The notes under the pieces were generated by a model, which was not told the origin of the DNA, did no database searches, and saw nothing but the letters and a program-made list of their open reading frames with translations. Made by a program: the position numbers and the translations under genes. DNA of 64,000 nucleotides, taken from NCBI RefSeq assembly GCF_963583255.1, contig NC_084815.1, positions 19,637,807-19,701,806 on the forward strand, given 5' to 3'. The stretch's first letter is position 1. Each line of letters begins with the position of its first letter. Shown here piece by piece: positions 18,576-31,124 of the stretch. This DNA comes from Pyrus communis (taxonomy: Eukaryota > Streptophyta > Magnoliopsida > Rosales > Rosaceae).

Positions 18576-18843
18576 TTTTCTCTCAATCCTTCCCAAACTT
18601 TCTGTGTTTTCTTTCTTCTTCGGAACTCGAAGAAACAAAGTTAATCAGTTGAAGGGTTCAAGTGATGAGTTTTATGCCCTTTCATCCACCAGGACCACCG
18701 CATATCAAAGAATGCAGCCAATCGAGAGTGGACACGCTTTGTTCAATAATGTTGTGATGCTTTTACTTCTTGTGGTTTTGGTTTGTCCTGCTTCTTTGTG
18801 GCTAGTAGTCCTTAGGATTTTGCAACATTATGTATGCTTCTAG
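18487..18843 (+). CDS. Possible small membrane protein (118 aa), unrecognised
   Basis: A single-exon frame opens MKKASASTSASTS, with a Ser/Thr-rich start, a basic middle (GTRRNKVNQLKG) and a hydrophobic C-terminal segment (VVMLLLLVVLVC...LWLVVL) that could be a tail anchor. A good TATATATAAATA box at about 18268 on this strand lies 220 bases upstream. It overlaps the 46-residue minus-strand frame, so the Ser/Ala repeats at its start may be only the antisense of that Leu/Ala helix. I cannot assign a family. Confidence 0.35.
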   Translation: MKKASASTSASTSPSSMLLSESEQQMKLPIFLSILPKLSVFSFFFGTRRNKVNQLKGSSDEFYALSSTRTTAYQRMQPIESGHALFNNVVMLLLLVVLVCPASLWLVVLRILQHYVCF

Positions 18844-18849
18844 TCAACT

Positions 18850-19061
18850 CTTTTCTCTTTATACCAACTAGTATTACGGTTTAGAACGTATATATTTCTC
18901 CTAATCAGTAAGTGAGAGGTTTCAAATTCAACTCACATAGATAACGAGGACATATAATATCTCATTTGATTTTGATCCCTAGTTACAGATGATCTATTAT
19001 GTTGCTTCACCCTCTGCTCATAGTAGAATATCGCCTCTTCTGTGTAGTGCAATGAAGAATA
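18850..19061. other. Short intergenic segment
   Basis: Nothing recognisable between the small-ORF locus and the MULE-like MITE. Confidence 0.5.
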
Positions 19062-19070
19062 TTTAATTTA

Positions 19071-19557
19071 GGGTAAACTGCCATTTGACCCATTGAACTA
19101 TTACTTTAGTTGAAATTGACCCTTGAACTATTATTTTGGTAAATTAACCCCTTAAACCATTTGAAATAAGTCAATTGACCCCTTGTCAGTAGATTCCATC
19201 CACTATTTCTCAAATTCAAAGAAAAATTAGTCGTTCCTTCATTAATTCTTACTTGTCAACTATAATCAACAATGTAATTATGACATGTAAAAACAAAATA
19301 ATGTGTAATGACAATATGAGATGGTCCGTTATGTAAATGTTTGGTTTTTTATGTTTTCTCATTATGCTATATATTTTTTAATTATTTTGTGTCCATGTGT
19401 CACAAGTAACAAATAATGGTGAAATGACTAATATGCCCTTGAATTTGACGAATTGATTCCGCAATCTAACGGCAATGGGTAAATGGACTGATTTTAAATA
19501 GTTCAAGGGGTTAATTTACCAAAAAAATAGTTTAGAGGGTCAAACTGTAATTCACCC
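19071..19557. mobile_element. MULE-type MITE with perfect 9-bp target duplication
   Basis: The 487-bp element begins GGGTAAACTGCCATTTGACC, and its other end reads (reversed) GGGTGAATTACAGTTTGACC. The inverted ends share sequence for roughly 90 bp (CTTGAACTATT, TAAATTAACCCCTT). It is flanked by exact 9-bp duplications TTTAATTTA (19062-19070 and 19558-19566). Nine-base duplications are the signature of Mutator-like elements. There is no coding capacity, so it would be moved in trans. Confidence 0.92.
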
Positions 19558-19641
19558 TTTAATTTATAAGAGTTAAACTTGAAATTTCACATTGTAGCAC
19601 ATATTATGTTTGCTATTATGTGTGGCGTACAATCAGAAAAT

Positions 19642-19760
19642 GATGCAATCATATCAACTCACATGCACCGGATTCCATCAAAACTTTGAAGTTAACCGAG
19701 TTTGGACGAGAATAATATTAGGATAAGTGACTTTCTGTGAAGTCTTTGTGTTGCATCCCC
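19642..19760 (+). pseudogene. 5S rRNA pseudogene, probably retroposed
   Basis: About 119 bases align end to end with plant 5S rRNA from memory: GATGCAATCATATCA at the start, ATGCACCGGAT.CCATCA, AGTTAA.CG, GG.CGAGA.TA, TAGGAT, and GTGTTGCA.CCCC at the end. Roughly 20 substitutions are scattered along it, including in the internal promoter region. An A-run of 22 bases follows after only 13 bases (19774-19795), which suggests reverse transcription of a polyadenylated 5S transcript. It lacks the LTR context of the Cassandra 5S segments elsewhere in the window. Confidence 0.85.
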
Positions 19761-19795
19761 TCCTTTATTCGACAAAAAAAAAAAAAAAAAAAAAA

Positions 19796-22039
19796 TCATC
19801 TCAGCAGGCCCATTTCACAAAATCAGAAGGTAAAGTCCAAAGCTTTGGGCTTCTTTGATTGGACTGCTTCTTAGAAGTTTCGGAAACGTCATGTACATAC
19901 TGATCCGATGAAAAACTTTTCACCTTTGTCTCTTAGTTCAGTTGATGAAGAGTATTTAAACATCCGTTCGAGGTCCTCCTTTTCCCGCTATTATCGCTTG
20001 TATCAACGTCCTCGACAACGTGACCATTTCGACATTTTGTCTTCTCATTAAAGAAAATAATTATGTTATGATCTTGACATTAAGGTGTCTACTTCGAAAT
20101 GGGAATATACTTTGAAATTGTGGTCACTGAAAATGAAATAATCGTACAGAAAATACAATTGCATGTGGTTAAATATTGAGTGGTCAATTTATGGTTTGAC
20201 AAGAATTGTTTTAGAAAATATGTCCAATAAAATATAAATAACGGTAAATGGTTAATCATATTTTAATCACTTAAGATTACATGATAATCAATATAATATA
20301 CAAATTGTGATTTATTAGTTAAATTTGATATATGTTTTAGGCCAGACCCCTCAATATCATCGATATTGTCTTTTAATGTAACGACTTATTTTAGGTGTAA
20401 GGTTTTCCCACAAAAGATCTCGTTGATATTAACTATGAACCTCACAGACATAAATTGTATTAGCCTTAGTATATCTACGATGTAAGACTCTGTTTCGAGA
20501 TAATTAAGATAAAAAGAACAAGAGGTTTGGTGAAAATATACTCATCACTACCTAACTCAAATATATTTAAATTGCCATTCTACCTAACTCAAATGTGACT
20601 CATGCAGCAAAGGAAAATTAAATTGAGTGAGCAATGAATGCAATGAAATGTTCGTTTGATGTTTCTAGAAAAACCTTGGCATGGTTGGCCCTTCCATTGC
20701 CATTTTATTATGTCGTGAAAGTTTGAATCATCTAGTCAATGACAGGTCAATTTTCTATTTAATCACCGGCACTATAAACTTGACCTTGAATGTGACTACC
20801 ACTATATAATTAGATATGAGAATTGGACTGTAAAAGCGGTGGCGAATCCAGTAATTATCTTCCAAGCAGCACAATGAAGTTTTACGTTACTTTGCTAAAG
20901 TTTTTTTTAGATATGTATCCACTTACATCTTTTACAAAGTTTTTATGTTTAGTAATGATACTACTGGAATTGAGAATTTCATATGCAGAAATTAACTCTT
21001 TAGCTATAGTCACATGTAGAGCACCTACGCTCGCTTGTAAGAGAGAAGACTGTTGCACCTAGAAATCTTGCGTCCTCCTCCTTCCCTCTTCATGCCCAAG
21101 GATAACACCACTATAACATTGCGAAGTTTCATGTATAGAAAAAATATGGTGTAGGTGTCAAAGAGTTTATAATTCAATTGATTAAAAATATTTAATCATG
21201 CATTCAAGATCCTTAATCTGATTTTTTTTTTCTTCCTTTCAATATCACTTGTATAAGAAGGGAAAAAAAGAAAGACATTAAACCTATAATTGTATTAACT
21301 CGAATATAATAATTAACTTATTTGTTGTTAAAATAAGTGTTAAAATATCATTGAACAAAATTAAAAAATAAATACTAACTAGTGAATACCCAAATAATAT
21401 CGGATTTTTCTTGAAGCAGAAAACTAGTGAGAGTTTTTAACTTCGTGGGTTGAATGTCACCCTTCACATCAGTAGTCACTAGTACGAGGACTAGTAGTAG
21501 ATATGCAATCAAATCAGCCACAAAGTAACAAAAACTTGGTGCCTTGAATTGCAATTCTACTTAAATTCACATGCAAGCTTTGTTTCTTGTAATAAATGTG
21601 AGTATCCAAGTTCTCTTACTCTTTTGAATAGGTTCGGTGGAGGTTGTTAGAATTCATTTCCATCTCATATGCTGCGACTTATCAAACTATTAATTATTAT
21701 TCATTCTTTCTCACGTTACTTTTGCACAAAATTACCATCCTTTTTACCCTAGATCGAATAATTCAACCCTCCGAAATCAAAAGAATGAATCTTTGTAGTT
21801 AGAGTGGATCATTGTTTTGATTAGAATTAATTTATAGTTGTTGAATTATTGATGATGGGAGGTCAATTTTTTTTTGGTTCGAGAAATAGTTGGATGGCTT
21901 GATTCTTAGCCCTTCATAAGCTTCACTCATTTCACTTACAATTTTTTCTCGGGTTTCAAATGCTAATGAAGCTTAAAGGTCGTCTTTGCTAGATTATTTT
22001 GTAGATTTATTTCCTTCTGTGGTGCAACAGATTCTTTGT
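19796..22039. other. AT-rich intergenic region
   Basis: No gene, RNA or transposon end could be identified. The only long frame (20823-21062) has no recognisable domain and sits in AT-rich sequence. Confidence 0.55.
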
Positions 22040-23160
22040 TTATCTTTGCCTTTAAATGTAGAGGATGAAAAAACTGATCTATGAGTCTGGTTATCATCTT
22101 ATTTGAAAAAAAAACATAGCGATAGTGCTTGGGTTAAGATTATTTGGTGACATTTTATTCCATCTTGACTATCTATTTTGGTTTGGCTGTTCCGCCTTGA
22201 CTGTCTATTTTGGCTTGGCGGCTTTTTCATGACAAACTAACCTCCTATCGTTCATGACAAACTTCTTACCTAAGGTGCACCACACGACCTGTTATTTCTT
22301 TAGCATCCATTTGTTGTTTATGTCATAATTCTAAGGACTCTACTGTTCATCTTTTCTTCGGGTGTCGGATTTCTAGCCAACTTTGGAGGTGCTTAGCGTG
22401 TCAATTTGGTATCGTTTTGTCTTTTTCAGATTCTCTGGCTATTTTTCTGGGATGCCTACGTACGTAAACTCTTTTCTCAGCAGTTACACAATCTCTGGAT
22501 TTTTGCTGATCTTTCTACTACTTATGCTATTCGAAAGACTCGAAATAAGTTTATTTTTTTAGGGTCGCCCAATCTATTTTCATCGTTTTTGCATTTCCTT
22601 CAATTATGGGATCGTTCATAGTGGGAAGTTTATTCCTAGTTGCTCTCAAGGTTCTGACGCTCGTATCCTTTCTTTTATGGGGATCCAGCCTATCCCTCGC
22701 AAGACGCCAACTATTCTTCATGTGCTTTGGTCTTTCACTTAGTTTCATTGGAAAACTTAATATAGATGGTTTGTCTAAAGGAAATCGTGGTCATGTTGCT
22801 TGTGGAGGAGTTTTCAAGGATTGCCATGGTCAGTTTCTTGGTGGTTTATGCCAAGGGATTAGTCATTGTAACTTTTTTTTTTTTTTTTTTTTTTTTTTTG
22901 TGTGCAGAATTATCAACAATTATTAATGGTGTAGAGTTCGCATATCAACGGATTGACATTGTCTTTTAGTTGGAAAGTGACTTTTCTAGTGTTATTTCTG
23001 CTCTCCAATTAACTGATTTTGATCCTCATTGGCCTCTTTGTACACGATGGTCTATTTGTTTGGACCTCATTTGGAAGATGACTTTCTATGTCTCTCACAT
23101 ACATCGAGAAGAAAATATTGTTGCTAACATGAGATTGTCTTCTCCAACTTTGGTATGACA
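22040..23160 (+). pseudogene. Relic of a LINE: zf-RVT and RNase H region
   Basis: Translation in shifting frames gives the zinc-finger-of-RT region (SICCLCHNSKDSTVHLFFGC, then SSQLWRCLACQF at about 22300-22410). An RNase H-like segment follows (LNIDGLSKGNRGHVACGGVF at about 22757-22820 and a Q-F-L-G-G-L-C-Q-G-I run). Stops and frameshifts are frequent, and a 26-base T-run (about 22871-22898) interrupts the RNase H domain. This domain order is typical of the 3' half of plant L1-type ORF2 or of RNase H genes derived from it. The endonuclease and RT core are absent. Confidence 0.75.
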
Positions 23161-23420
23161 TGTTTCCTTTCTATTGGCGGTTCATGCTGTTTTTTTTTTT
23201 CAAACTATATTGGCTTTCCTAGTTTTTGCTTCTCAAATTAATGTGCAGCTCGGCATACAGGTTTGTCTCACTTTTTTTTTTCTTAACCTTGTGATGTTGC
23301 TCGATTTGTTTTGCAGGTTTAGACCTTTAAGTTCGACTTTAGATGGATTAGGTTTCATGTCCTCCCTCTCTTTTCCTAGTATCTTTATTGCTTTTGTTTA
23401 TACAGGGGTAATGTTTATGT

Positions 23421-23440
23421 CCCCCCCCCCCCCCCCCCCC
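23421..23440. repeat. Poly-C tract (20 bases)
   Basis: Twenty consecutive C followed by TCCTC and a T-run. It lies about 260 bp downstream of the LINE RNase H relic. Confidence 0.95.
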
Positions 23441-24700
23441 TCCTCTTTTTTTTTCATGTATTTTTTGTCCTTTGTTCTTGAATTATGAAGGGTTAGCTTT
23501 ATGTCCCTCTGACTAAGTATAAAATTTTTTTTCTTCATTTTATCAACAAAATTCTCCTCGTACCGTCGAGATTTAAAAAAAGAAAAGAAAAGAAGGTTGT
23601 ATTTAATTCAACATGAGGCTGAATTTTGGTCCAAATTATATATTAAGTTGTATACAATAGAGGTAATGGAGCAATGAGAATGCCAACTCAGAACTTAAAT
23701 ATAAGGGTAAACGTTACTTGAGCATTGGAGCTATCAATGAGATAAGTTAATCGATAAACAACGAAGAGAGTGCCACATTATAGGAACCGTATACTTGTTC
23801 TGTTCTCATTTTCATCATGCAATGTTGTTTGATAATTGAAACTGGTTACTTTTTAAATTTTCTTTTAAAGATCAATTCTGCACACAATAAACCAAATAAA
23901 AAATCACTTAACCATTCGATTCACATCAAAATTTTAGTGTTTAAGTGTCAAACGTTCCCCTCCGCATGAGAGACTGCATCCATTGTCCACAAAATATCAA
24001 TCCGGCTCTCTTTTCACCAGTGGACTGTGAATCTTCAATAATTATCCAAATTAATCATGATTAGTCCAATCAAATCGTGCATCTACTTTTCTTTCAACTA
24101 GAAATCTACTTATTATTTTAATGGGAATCCTAGAAGACTGAGATATGTGGTTCTTGTCCCACACATGGAGTCAATGTTACTTTCTTATATAACTCGGAAC
24201 TAAAAAAGTTTTGATCTTGACCCTGGTCCGCGGAGCAACTTTCATCGAATAATTTTACGGTCATTGTGTTGATTCAATTAATGTAGAACAAAAATTACAT
24301 ATAATATTACAACAATTATTAGACCGAAATATCACATAACAACAAATCTGTTCTACATAAATCCTTATTCAAGTCATTAATTTTAAGAGAATGACTTGCG
24401 TTATACGAATATACAATTAGGATAACATATCCATATATTTTGCATTATTATCATGAGATGCTAATATAAGTTGGAAGTGCTTCCCCTGCCCCTATAGCTC
24501 TGTCGAAAAGTCGCTTTTCTACATCTGGTTTGACTTTTGCGGTCCCAACTCCCAATTTTTGCACTTCATGTGACACCAGCTTTTGCTTCTCCTTTTCCCC
24601 TCCGCCCGCGGTAAATCGTAAAAATCAACCACTTAGACACCCCCAGAACCAGTGGCATTTCCGTAATTAAACCGAAAACCCATGGCTTAAATTTTCCTAC
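23441..24700. other. Intergenic region upstream of the CDK-like kinase
   Basis: No gene is recognised. The right part (24480-24700) becomes more GC-rich and is the probable promoter of the kinase gene. Confidence 0.5.
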
Positions 24701-24787
24701 CACCTGACAAGTAAGACTCTCACTCTGATGACAGACACTGAACTCCATCAGAGGCGCAATTGGATTCCCGACTGGATCACAGACGCC

Positions 24788-24812
24788 ATCTCTCTCTCTC
24801 TCTCTCTCTCTC
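24788..24812 (+). repeat. (TC)n microsatellite in the kinase 5' leader
   Basis: About 12 TC units lie about 225 bases before the kinase start codon. CT-rich leaders are common in plant genes. Confidence 0.9.
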
Positions 24813-25033
24813 CCCGTTTGCCCGTACTCCTGTCGTTAAAACCGCCAACTCCCGCTGCGGCTTCCATTTCAGTTTCGCGGCACGACGTCGTATCGGTCGT
24901 CATCCATGTGACAGTCCAATACTATACAGTAAGACAATACGCGAGCTTGAAGAAAGTGCCAGCTGTTGAAACGACGCCGGACCGCGATATCTTTGTCCCC
25001 AAATGAGTCGCCGGAGCTCCGAGAGCTGAGACA

Positions 25034-28000
25034 ATGGGGTGCGTTTTGGGCACGGAGGCATCTACCGCCGGGAGTCATCGGAGTTCCGGTGAAGCTCGGT
25101 GCCGTCGCCGGAGCATCGAGGAGCCATCCGGCGCCACAGAGCGAGTCGAGGCCGTTAGGTCTGATAGCAAACAGGTGGTAGCGAGGCAGAGGGCGAACAG
25201 AGCGAATCACACTGGCGATTTCCCGGCGATCGAGCGGCGGAAGCCTTTCCCGGCGAAACAGGAAGGTTGGCCGTCGTGGCTGCTGGCCGTGGCCGGCGAT
25301 GCGATCCAGGGCTGGACGCCTCGGCGCGCCAACACGTTCGAGAAGCTCGCTAAGGTGCTCAAAATCGTAACTTTATCTGGTTTGAATTTAATATGAATTC
25401 ATATGTTTTTTATAATTTAATTTATCTGAATTCTATTTATTTTTATTAATTTTTGTCTAGATTGGGCAAGGGACTTATAGCAATGTGTATAAAGCAAGGG
25501 ACTTGATTAGTGGTAAAATTGTGGCATTAAAGAAGGTTAGGTTTGATAATTTGGAGCCAGAGAGTGTGAAATTCATGGCCAGAGAGATCAATGTGCTCAG
25601 AAAACTTGACCATCCCAATGTGATTAAGCTTGAAGGGTTAGTCACTTCCAGAATGTCCTGCAGCCTCTACTTGGTTTTCGAGTACATGGAGCACGATCTT
25701 TCGGGCCTCGCTGCCAGCTCCGGGGTGAAATTCACTGAGCCTCAGGTACATTGTGGATTTCGATTCGATTATTACGTGAAGTTGATGCTCTGTGTTGTTG
25801 ATTTTGATTTGGGTTGGATTGTTGTTGGGTTTAGAATGTATATTTCTTTGTAATGTTGGTGGGTTGGGTGCTTTTCAGTTGGACTTTTGGTGTCTGCTTT
25901 TCTGGGTTGTTTTTATGTGTTTCGATTTGTTTTCTACTTTCGTTCTTGAACTCGTATGCCGTAGTTGTCCCTTTTGCTGTTAGCTTTTGATGTTAACCCG
26001 AGACCTTTCTGGGCTGGATTGGGTCCCATAGTTGCTAGTTTGGGATTCCAGATTTACGATTTATGTGCATCTGGCATGTCATACGATGTTATGGTATCGT
26101 TTGGGGTAGGTGAATTCGGGCAAATTTTCTGTTGCTCACATCACTTTATTGAGTGCAGATAAAAAGGTGGAATTGGTTAGAAGCTCAGGGAAAGAAAGGG
26201 ATGTCTTTTGTTCTTTTTTATTGTTTTGTTTACACACGAAGAAAGAATTTGAATTTTAAATTCCATTAAGTGCAGCTTAAATTAACCCGAAAGTCCACTG
26301 AGATCAAAATTGCTCAAGTATTTGGTATATATATTAGATTGGTTCAAACTCCTTTTTCCTTTTTTTAGAGGTATTTATGCTAAACTTTTGTTCACTAAAG
26401 ATCAACTGTTTCAGTTATATAACAAACTATTTTCTAGCTTTAAAAAGATATTCGGGATTAAAATGGGGAGTTGCTTGAAAAAAATTGATGAATGGGCTTA
26501 AAATTGTATCTTACAGAAAGTAAGCTAGCATCTTTATTGGTAGGCTTGTAGGTGACTCCCTGCACCATTTAGATCTGATTTGTCTGGCTCTTCATTTCAC
26601 ATGCATAGAATTATGACATTGAGAGGCTGGTTTATTTCTCAAGATATGCGCTGTGGCAGGTCAAGTGCTATATGAAACAACTGCTGTCTGGGCTTGAGCA
26701 TTGCCACAACCATGGTGTCTTGCACCGGGATATCAAGGGTTCCAATCTGTTAATTGACAACGAAGGAATTTTAAAAATAGCTGATTTTGGACTGGCTACT
26801 TTTTTTGATCCTGAGAAGAGGCAACCCTTGACTAGTCGAGTTGTCACTCTCTGGTACCGCCCTCCTGAACTTCTTCTTGGTGCCACTTTCTACGGAGTTG
26901 GAGTTGACCTTTGGAGTGCGGGCTGCATTTTGGCAGAGTTACTTTCCGGGAAGCCTATTATGCCAGGACGGACAGAGGTATTGTGGTTACTTTGTTTAAT
27001 CTGTTGCTTTTCTCTTTAGGTTATCCGTTCTGTCCATGTTGATCAATTATTCCTGATTCTTGAGTAATGAGTAATGATGTGTTGCTCCACTCTTTTTGAA
27101 ACTACGTTGCAACTTCGTTTGGTACACTTATACTTGTAAGGCTACAAGTAAAATACAAGTTCTTGTGAGATGTTATTCCTGTCTCGTCTAAATGGTTTGA
27201 ACTTTGGTATCTTAATCTTCTTGATTGATGTGTTGACATTTTCTATTCATTCATATGACTTCAGTTTGACAAACACCTTTGAAACAAACACCTTTGAATT
27301 GTTTTCCTGTACAGGTTGAACAACTGCATAAGATATTTAAGTTATGTGGCTCCCCATCTGAGGAATACTGGAAAAAATATAAATTGCCAAATGCAACACT
27401 TTTTAAGCCACAGCAGCCATACAAGCGTTGTGTAGTGGAAACATTCAAGGATTTCCCACCTTTTTCACTACCATTAGTTGAATCTCTTCTGTCACTAGAT
27501 GCTGATGGACGAGGCACTGCCACCGCTGCTCTAAATAGTGAAGTAAGTACCCTCTATATAATTCCAGTTTTCTCTGAGGAAAATATAAATGTGAAGCTAA
27601 GTTTAATAATTTGAAAAGTAAAACATCATCTCCCATCAGAAGAATAAGAAAAAGAAAATAATCATCAGAGTGGTTAATTAGTTCAAGGACTCTGTGGCAT
27701 TCAGTGTCTACTAAAGAAGTCTTCTTAAAAATTATGCTTCTTGCCAGAAGAAACATATATCACCCTCTTGAAGTTAGCAAGTGCTTAAGGCTGACTGCGT
27801 TCTTTACGATTAACTGACCTGCTGGCTGTGCCAGATTTTTATTGTGTCTAATTGCACATTTGGTGATCTGGGTACAGTTCTTTACTACCGAGCCTTTTGC
27901 TTGTGAGCCATCAAGTCTACCAAAATATCCGCCCGCCAAAGAAATGGATGTAAAGTTACGAGATGAAGAAGCTAGAAGGTTACTCTTTTACTTTTCTTCA

Positions 28001-28194
28001 TGTTTGCTGCTTTCTCATTTGAGCATATGATAACAGATGATATTTGTTGTCCTCAGGCAAAGAGGTCTCAGTGGGAAACCTAATGCTGCTGCTGAAGGTC
28101 CCAGGAGAGTTAAAGCTCGTGATCGAGTTGGTCGGGCAGTTCCAGCTCCAGAAGCTAATGCAGAGGCTCAAGGAAACTTAGATGTACGTGAAGC

Positions 28195-28241
<47 letters not shown>

Positions 28242-29142
28242 ATCTTACCCCACTCCTTCAAATTAGAAATAACCTTATTATTTCTGGAATGTCATTTGGG
28301 CTTTTCATAATTCTGAGTCGAACTGCATAGGCTTCGCCCTTTCTTAGTTGCATCCAGGTCTTATCTTCTGTGCGTCAAGGACTTCTGTTTTCCCTTTTCG
28401 GTGCAGTATACGGACATGAACCTGGAATTAAACTTCCCCTAGTTTTAGGGTTATGTTTTATGAATTTTAGGTTGAGCCTGACCTTTGACGTTTCTCTGTT
28501 TGGCATGAACTCAACTTGATTAATAGAATGTGGCGATGATATTTTTGACGATGCCAAATTTCTTGAACTATTAAGTAATGGGGTAGATCTGACAGTATTG
28601 GATCATTACATCAGTTTACATTGGGCACCATCACCGATATACGAACATATCAGCTAACAATTTTCCTCCCATTTTGATATTGCTATGCTTTGGTTGGGAA
28701 AGAGAGTAGTCACCACAAGGAAAATCAGTATGCGAACAGTGGCAGTGTCGTGCCTTAATTTTGGGTAGTACTTGTCTTAGCTAACTCTTATACTCCGATC
28801 TTTGCTGATTTCCAGAGGTGGAGAGTGATGACACAAGCAAATGCCAAGAGCAAGAGTGAGAAATTCCCACCCCCACATCAGGATGGAGCCGTCGGATACC
28901 CACAAGAAGCATCACATAAAGGACCGCTCTCATTTCTCACGACGGATGCTTCATTTGGATCAATGATTTTGAACACAAAGTCTTCATCATCTGTTAAAAG
29001 CATGGGAGCGGTCGGGGGGCCTTCAAGGAGGAAGAAAACAAATAGAGAAGACCCCTTGATGGCTCCTCCTCGGAAGTTCATCCAGGCGTTCAAGCCTTCC
29101 TCGATAGGGCTATCGATGAATTTATTGTTTAAGAGTAAATAA
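25034..29142 (+). CDS. CDK-like Ser/Thr protein kinase (plant CDKL/CRK type, At1g54610/IBS1-like)
   Basis: Seven exons (25034-25354, 25461-25745, 26660-26977, 27315-27542, 27878-27978, 28057-28183, 28816-29142) encode 568 residues. It starts MGCVLG, a consensus for N-myristoylation plus palmitoylation, so membrane association is likely. A Gly/Arg-rich leader precedes the kinase domain at about 105-390: IGQGTYSNVYKA at 108, Lys131 in VALKK, catalytic Asp226 in LHRDIKGSNLL, DFG at 244-246, and a CDK-type activation segment (VVTLWYRPPELLLGA). ESVKFMAREI sits where CDKs carry the PSTAIRE helix. The basic, Ser-rich tail (about 390-568) is typical of this subfamily. All catalytic residues are present. 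Arabidopsis relatives include IBS1, implicated in BABA priming; whether this gene shares that role is inference. Confidence 0.93.
28196..28242 (+). repeat. Compound (TC)n(CA)n microsatellite in kinase intron 6
   Basis: About 11 TC units pass directly into about 13 CA units, starting 12 bases after the donor of intron 6 (GAT|GTACGTG at 28183/28184). Confidence 0.95.
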
Positions 29143-30530
29143 TCGATTCCTGAGGGGTTTTTTTTTTTTTTTTTTTTTTTTGTTTTTTTGAAAGCTTTAA
29201 GGTAGAGAAAGTATCGTTTCTGTCAATCTTTTTTGGCCTCCCTTGAAATTAGGTTTCTCTCTCGAGCTTAGCTTGGTTTTTCGGATTGCAATCTTATTTG
29301 TTTTCTTCATTAATTGTTCCCATTTGTTGTAATATTTGTAAGTGTTTCGTTGTATAATCCACACAACCAAAACGCCAGAAAGGAGAGTTCCACTTCTTCT
29401 GTACAGTATTTCAAATCAAGTGCTTTTCCTTGACATTGATGCTGCATTGGAGAAGCTTTGTTCCTGAAGCAAATGAGAATTTATGGGGGAATATATAATT
29501 GCTTAGTGTAGAAGCGTTCATGAGCGGAAGTGCTATTTAGATAAGCATTTTCAAACGACCCCAAACTCTCTGCAGCTGAATTATCAAATTACAATCTGGT
29601 CCTTTACAAAACTATTTTCCTACAAGTTAGAACATGTATTCCAGTATCATTTGCCAAAACAATATCGGGAAGGGAATAATTTCTGTACACCTTTAATTGT
29701 TTTTCTCCAAGCATGCCTCTGTTTATCCAAGTTTAACCTTTTCATACGACACCGTTTCAGTCGTTGTTTCACATGCACGGGGAACGCTCTATGATTTATT
29801 TATTTATTTATTCTTCCTGAGTTTACTATTTATAATAACTCTTTAGAATATGCATATTCCACCAGATAGAAAAGGTTGAAAATATTTCCAGAGATACAGT
29901 CGGATGTTATAAATAGGCAAAAGTAAGAGAGACAACTCTTGTTAGAGATAGAAGCGGAACGAGTGCAATATATCACACAAAGGATGTAGGGAAAGAGAGG
30001 AGGGGGATATTGATATTATTGTTTTTCACTCTTGATCTGATGTGCTGTAATGAAGTTACAAACATGCCTCTATTTAAAGAAGTTTGGTCCGTCAACTTCT
30101 TACATACAAAAATAAAATATTTCACCTCCTCATGACATTTTCATCTAATGCACTTAATAACTTTCACCAAAGTCCACTTTGGTTAACTTTCTTACACAAA
30201 CACATGTGTGGCATTCACCCCACATTTCACTAACATCTGAATTAATATGTCAATTATAAACCGAGATATTAGTCCAAGTTTTGAGCAGGTAAGAGAGTAA
30301 TTACACAAAAAATATACGAAACGATGGTCGAAATTTCAGAGTATTTTCTGTGGAAGATAACTAATTAAGCATCAATATACAGCTGATGAAGTCTCTTCAT
30401 TCCTTAGCAAAGTCAAGAGGATGAGGGTTACTGAAGTTGAGAAATATCTCCAGCCTATTGGTTTTCTCGTACTAATTTAGTCGAGGATGAGGTTTTTCTC
30501 AACTCTGCCTTCCCTTCTGACTCAGATATG
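29143..30530. other. Kinase 3' UTR and intergenic sequence
   Basis: A T-rich 3' untranslated region runs to about 29460 and includes a T-run at 29159-29181. A 29860-30240 segment (TCACTCTTGATCTGATGTG, CATGCCTCTATTTAAAGAAG, TAACTTTCACCAAAGTCCAC) resembles a Copia LTR fragment. I see no partner LTR or target duplication, so this is only a suspicion. Confidence 0.45.
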
Positions 30531-30533
30531 TTA

Positions 30534-31121
30534 GACTATCTCCAACCGAAGGGTTCAGAGGGCCAGAGGGCCGAAAATAACCTGAAAACCATCTTCAACC
30601 GAGGGCTAGGTCAGAGAGCTGTGGAATTTGAGAGGACCCCACGGAATCGGAGAGGGCTGGCTGCGAGGCTGGCTAGAAAATATAGCTTTCTTGTCGGTTA
30701 TAACTGACATAATTGCTTAAAAAAAAAAAAAAATTTGAATACAACGGCTAGTCAACTAGCCGTTGTATTCAATTATTTTTTTTTTTAAATTCTTAAAAAT
30801 TCTAATTTTTTTTTCTTCTTATAAATACCTAAACCATTCATTAAATTTAAATTCTAATTTTTTTGGTTTTTTGGGCCAGTTATCGTTGTAGTTTTTAAAT
30901 TTAAGTTGTTGTAGTTTTTAAATTTAAATCATAAATTATGTTTGGCGCTTGGTTGGAGACGGTTTTTTGTGGCAAGGTTAAAACGAGCCCTCTGGCCCTC
31001 AGTTGGAGACGGAGGCAAATATGGCCTTGTACTGTTCATTAAAATATTAATATCTTGGAGAATCTTGGAGGGCCAGATGGCTAAAACGAGTCTTTTGGCC
31101 AGCCCTCGGTTGGAGATGGCC
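30534..31121. mobile_element. Tourist-like (PIF/Harbinger) MITE with central palindrome
   Basis: The inverted ends are GACTATCTCCAACCGAAGGG on the left and (reversed) GGCCATCTCCAACCGAGGG on the right. Both are bordered by TTA (30531-30533 and 31122-31124), the target preferred by PIF/Harbinger elements. Extra subterminal copies of the TIR motif occur inside (CCATCTTCAACCGAGGGCT near 30592; CTCAGTTGGAGACG near 30998). In the centre, an 18-bp perfect palindrome around GGCTAGTCAACTAGCC is extended by an A-run and a T-run, giving a strong hairpin. It has no coding capacity. Confidence 0.88.
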
Positions 31122-31124
31122 TTA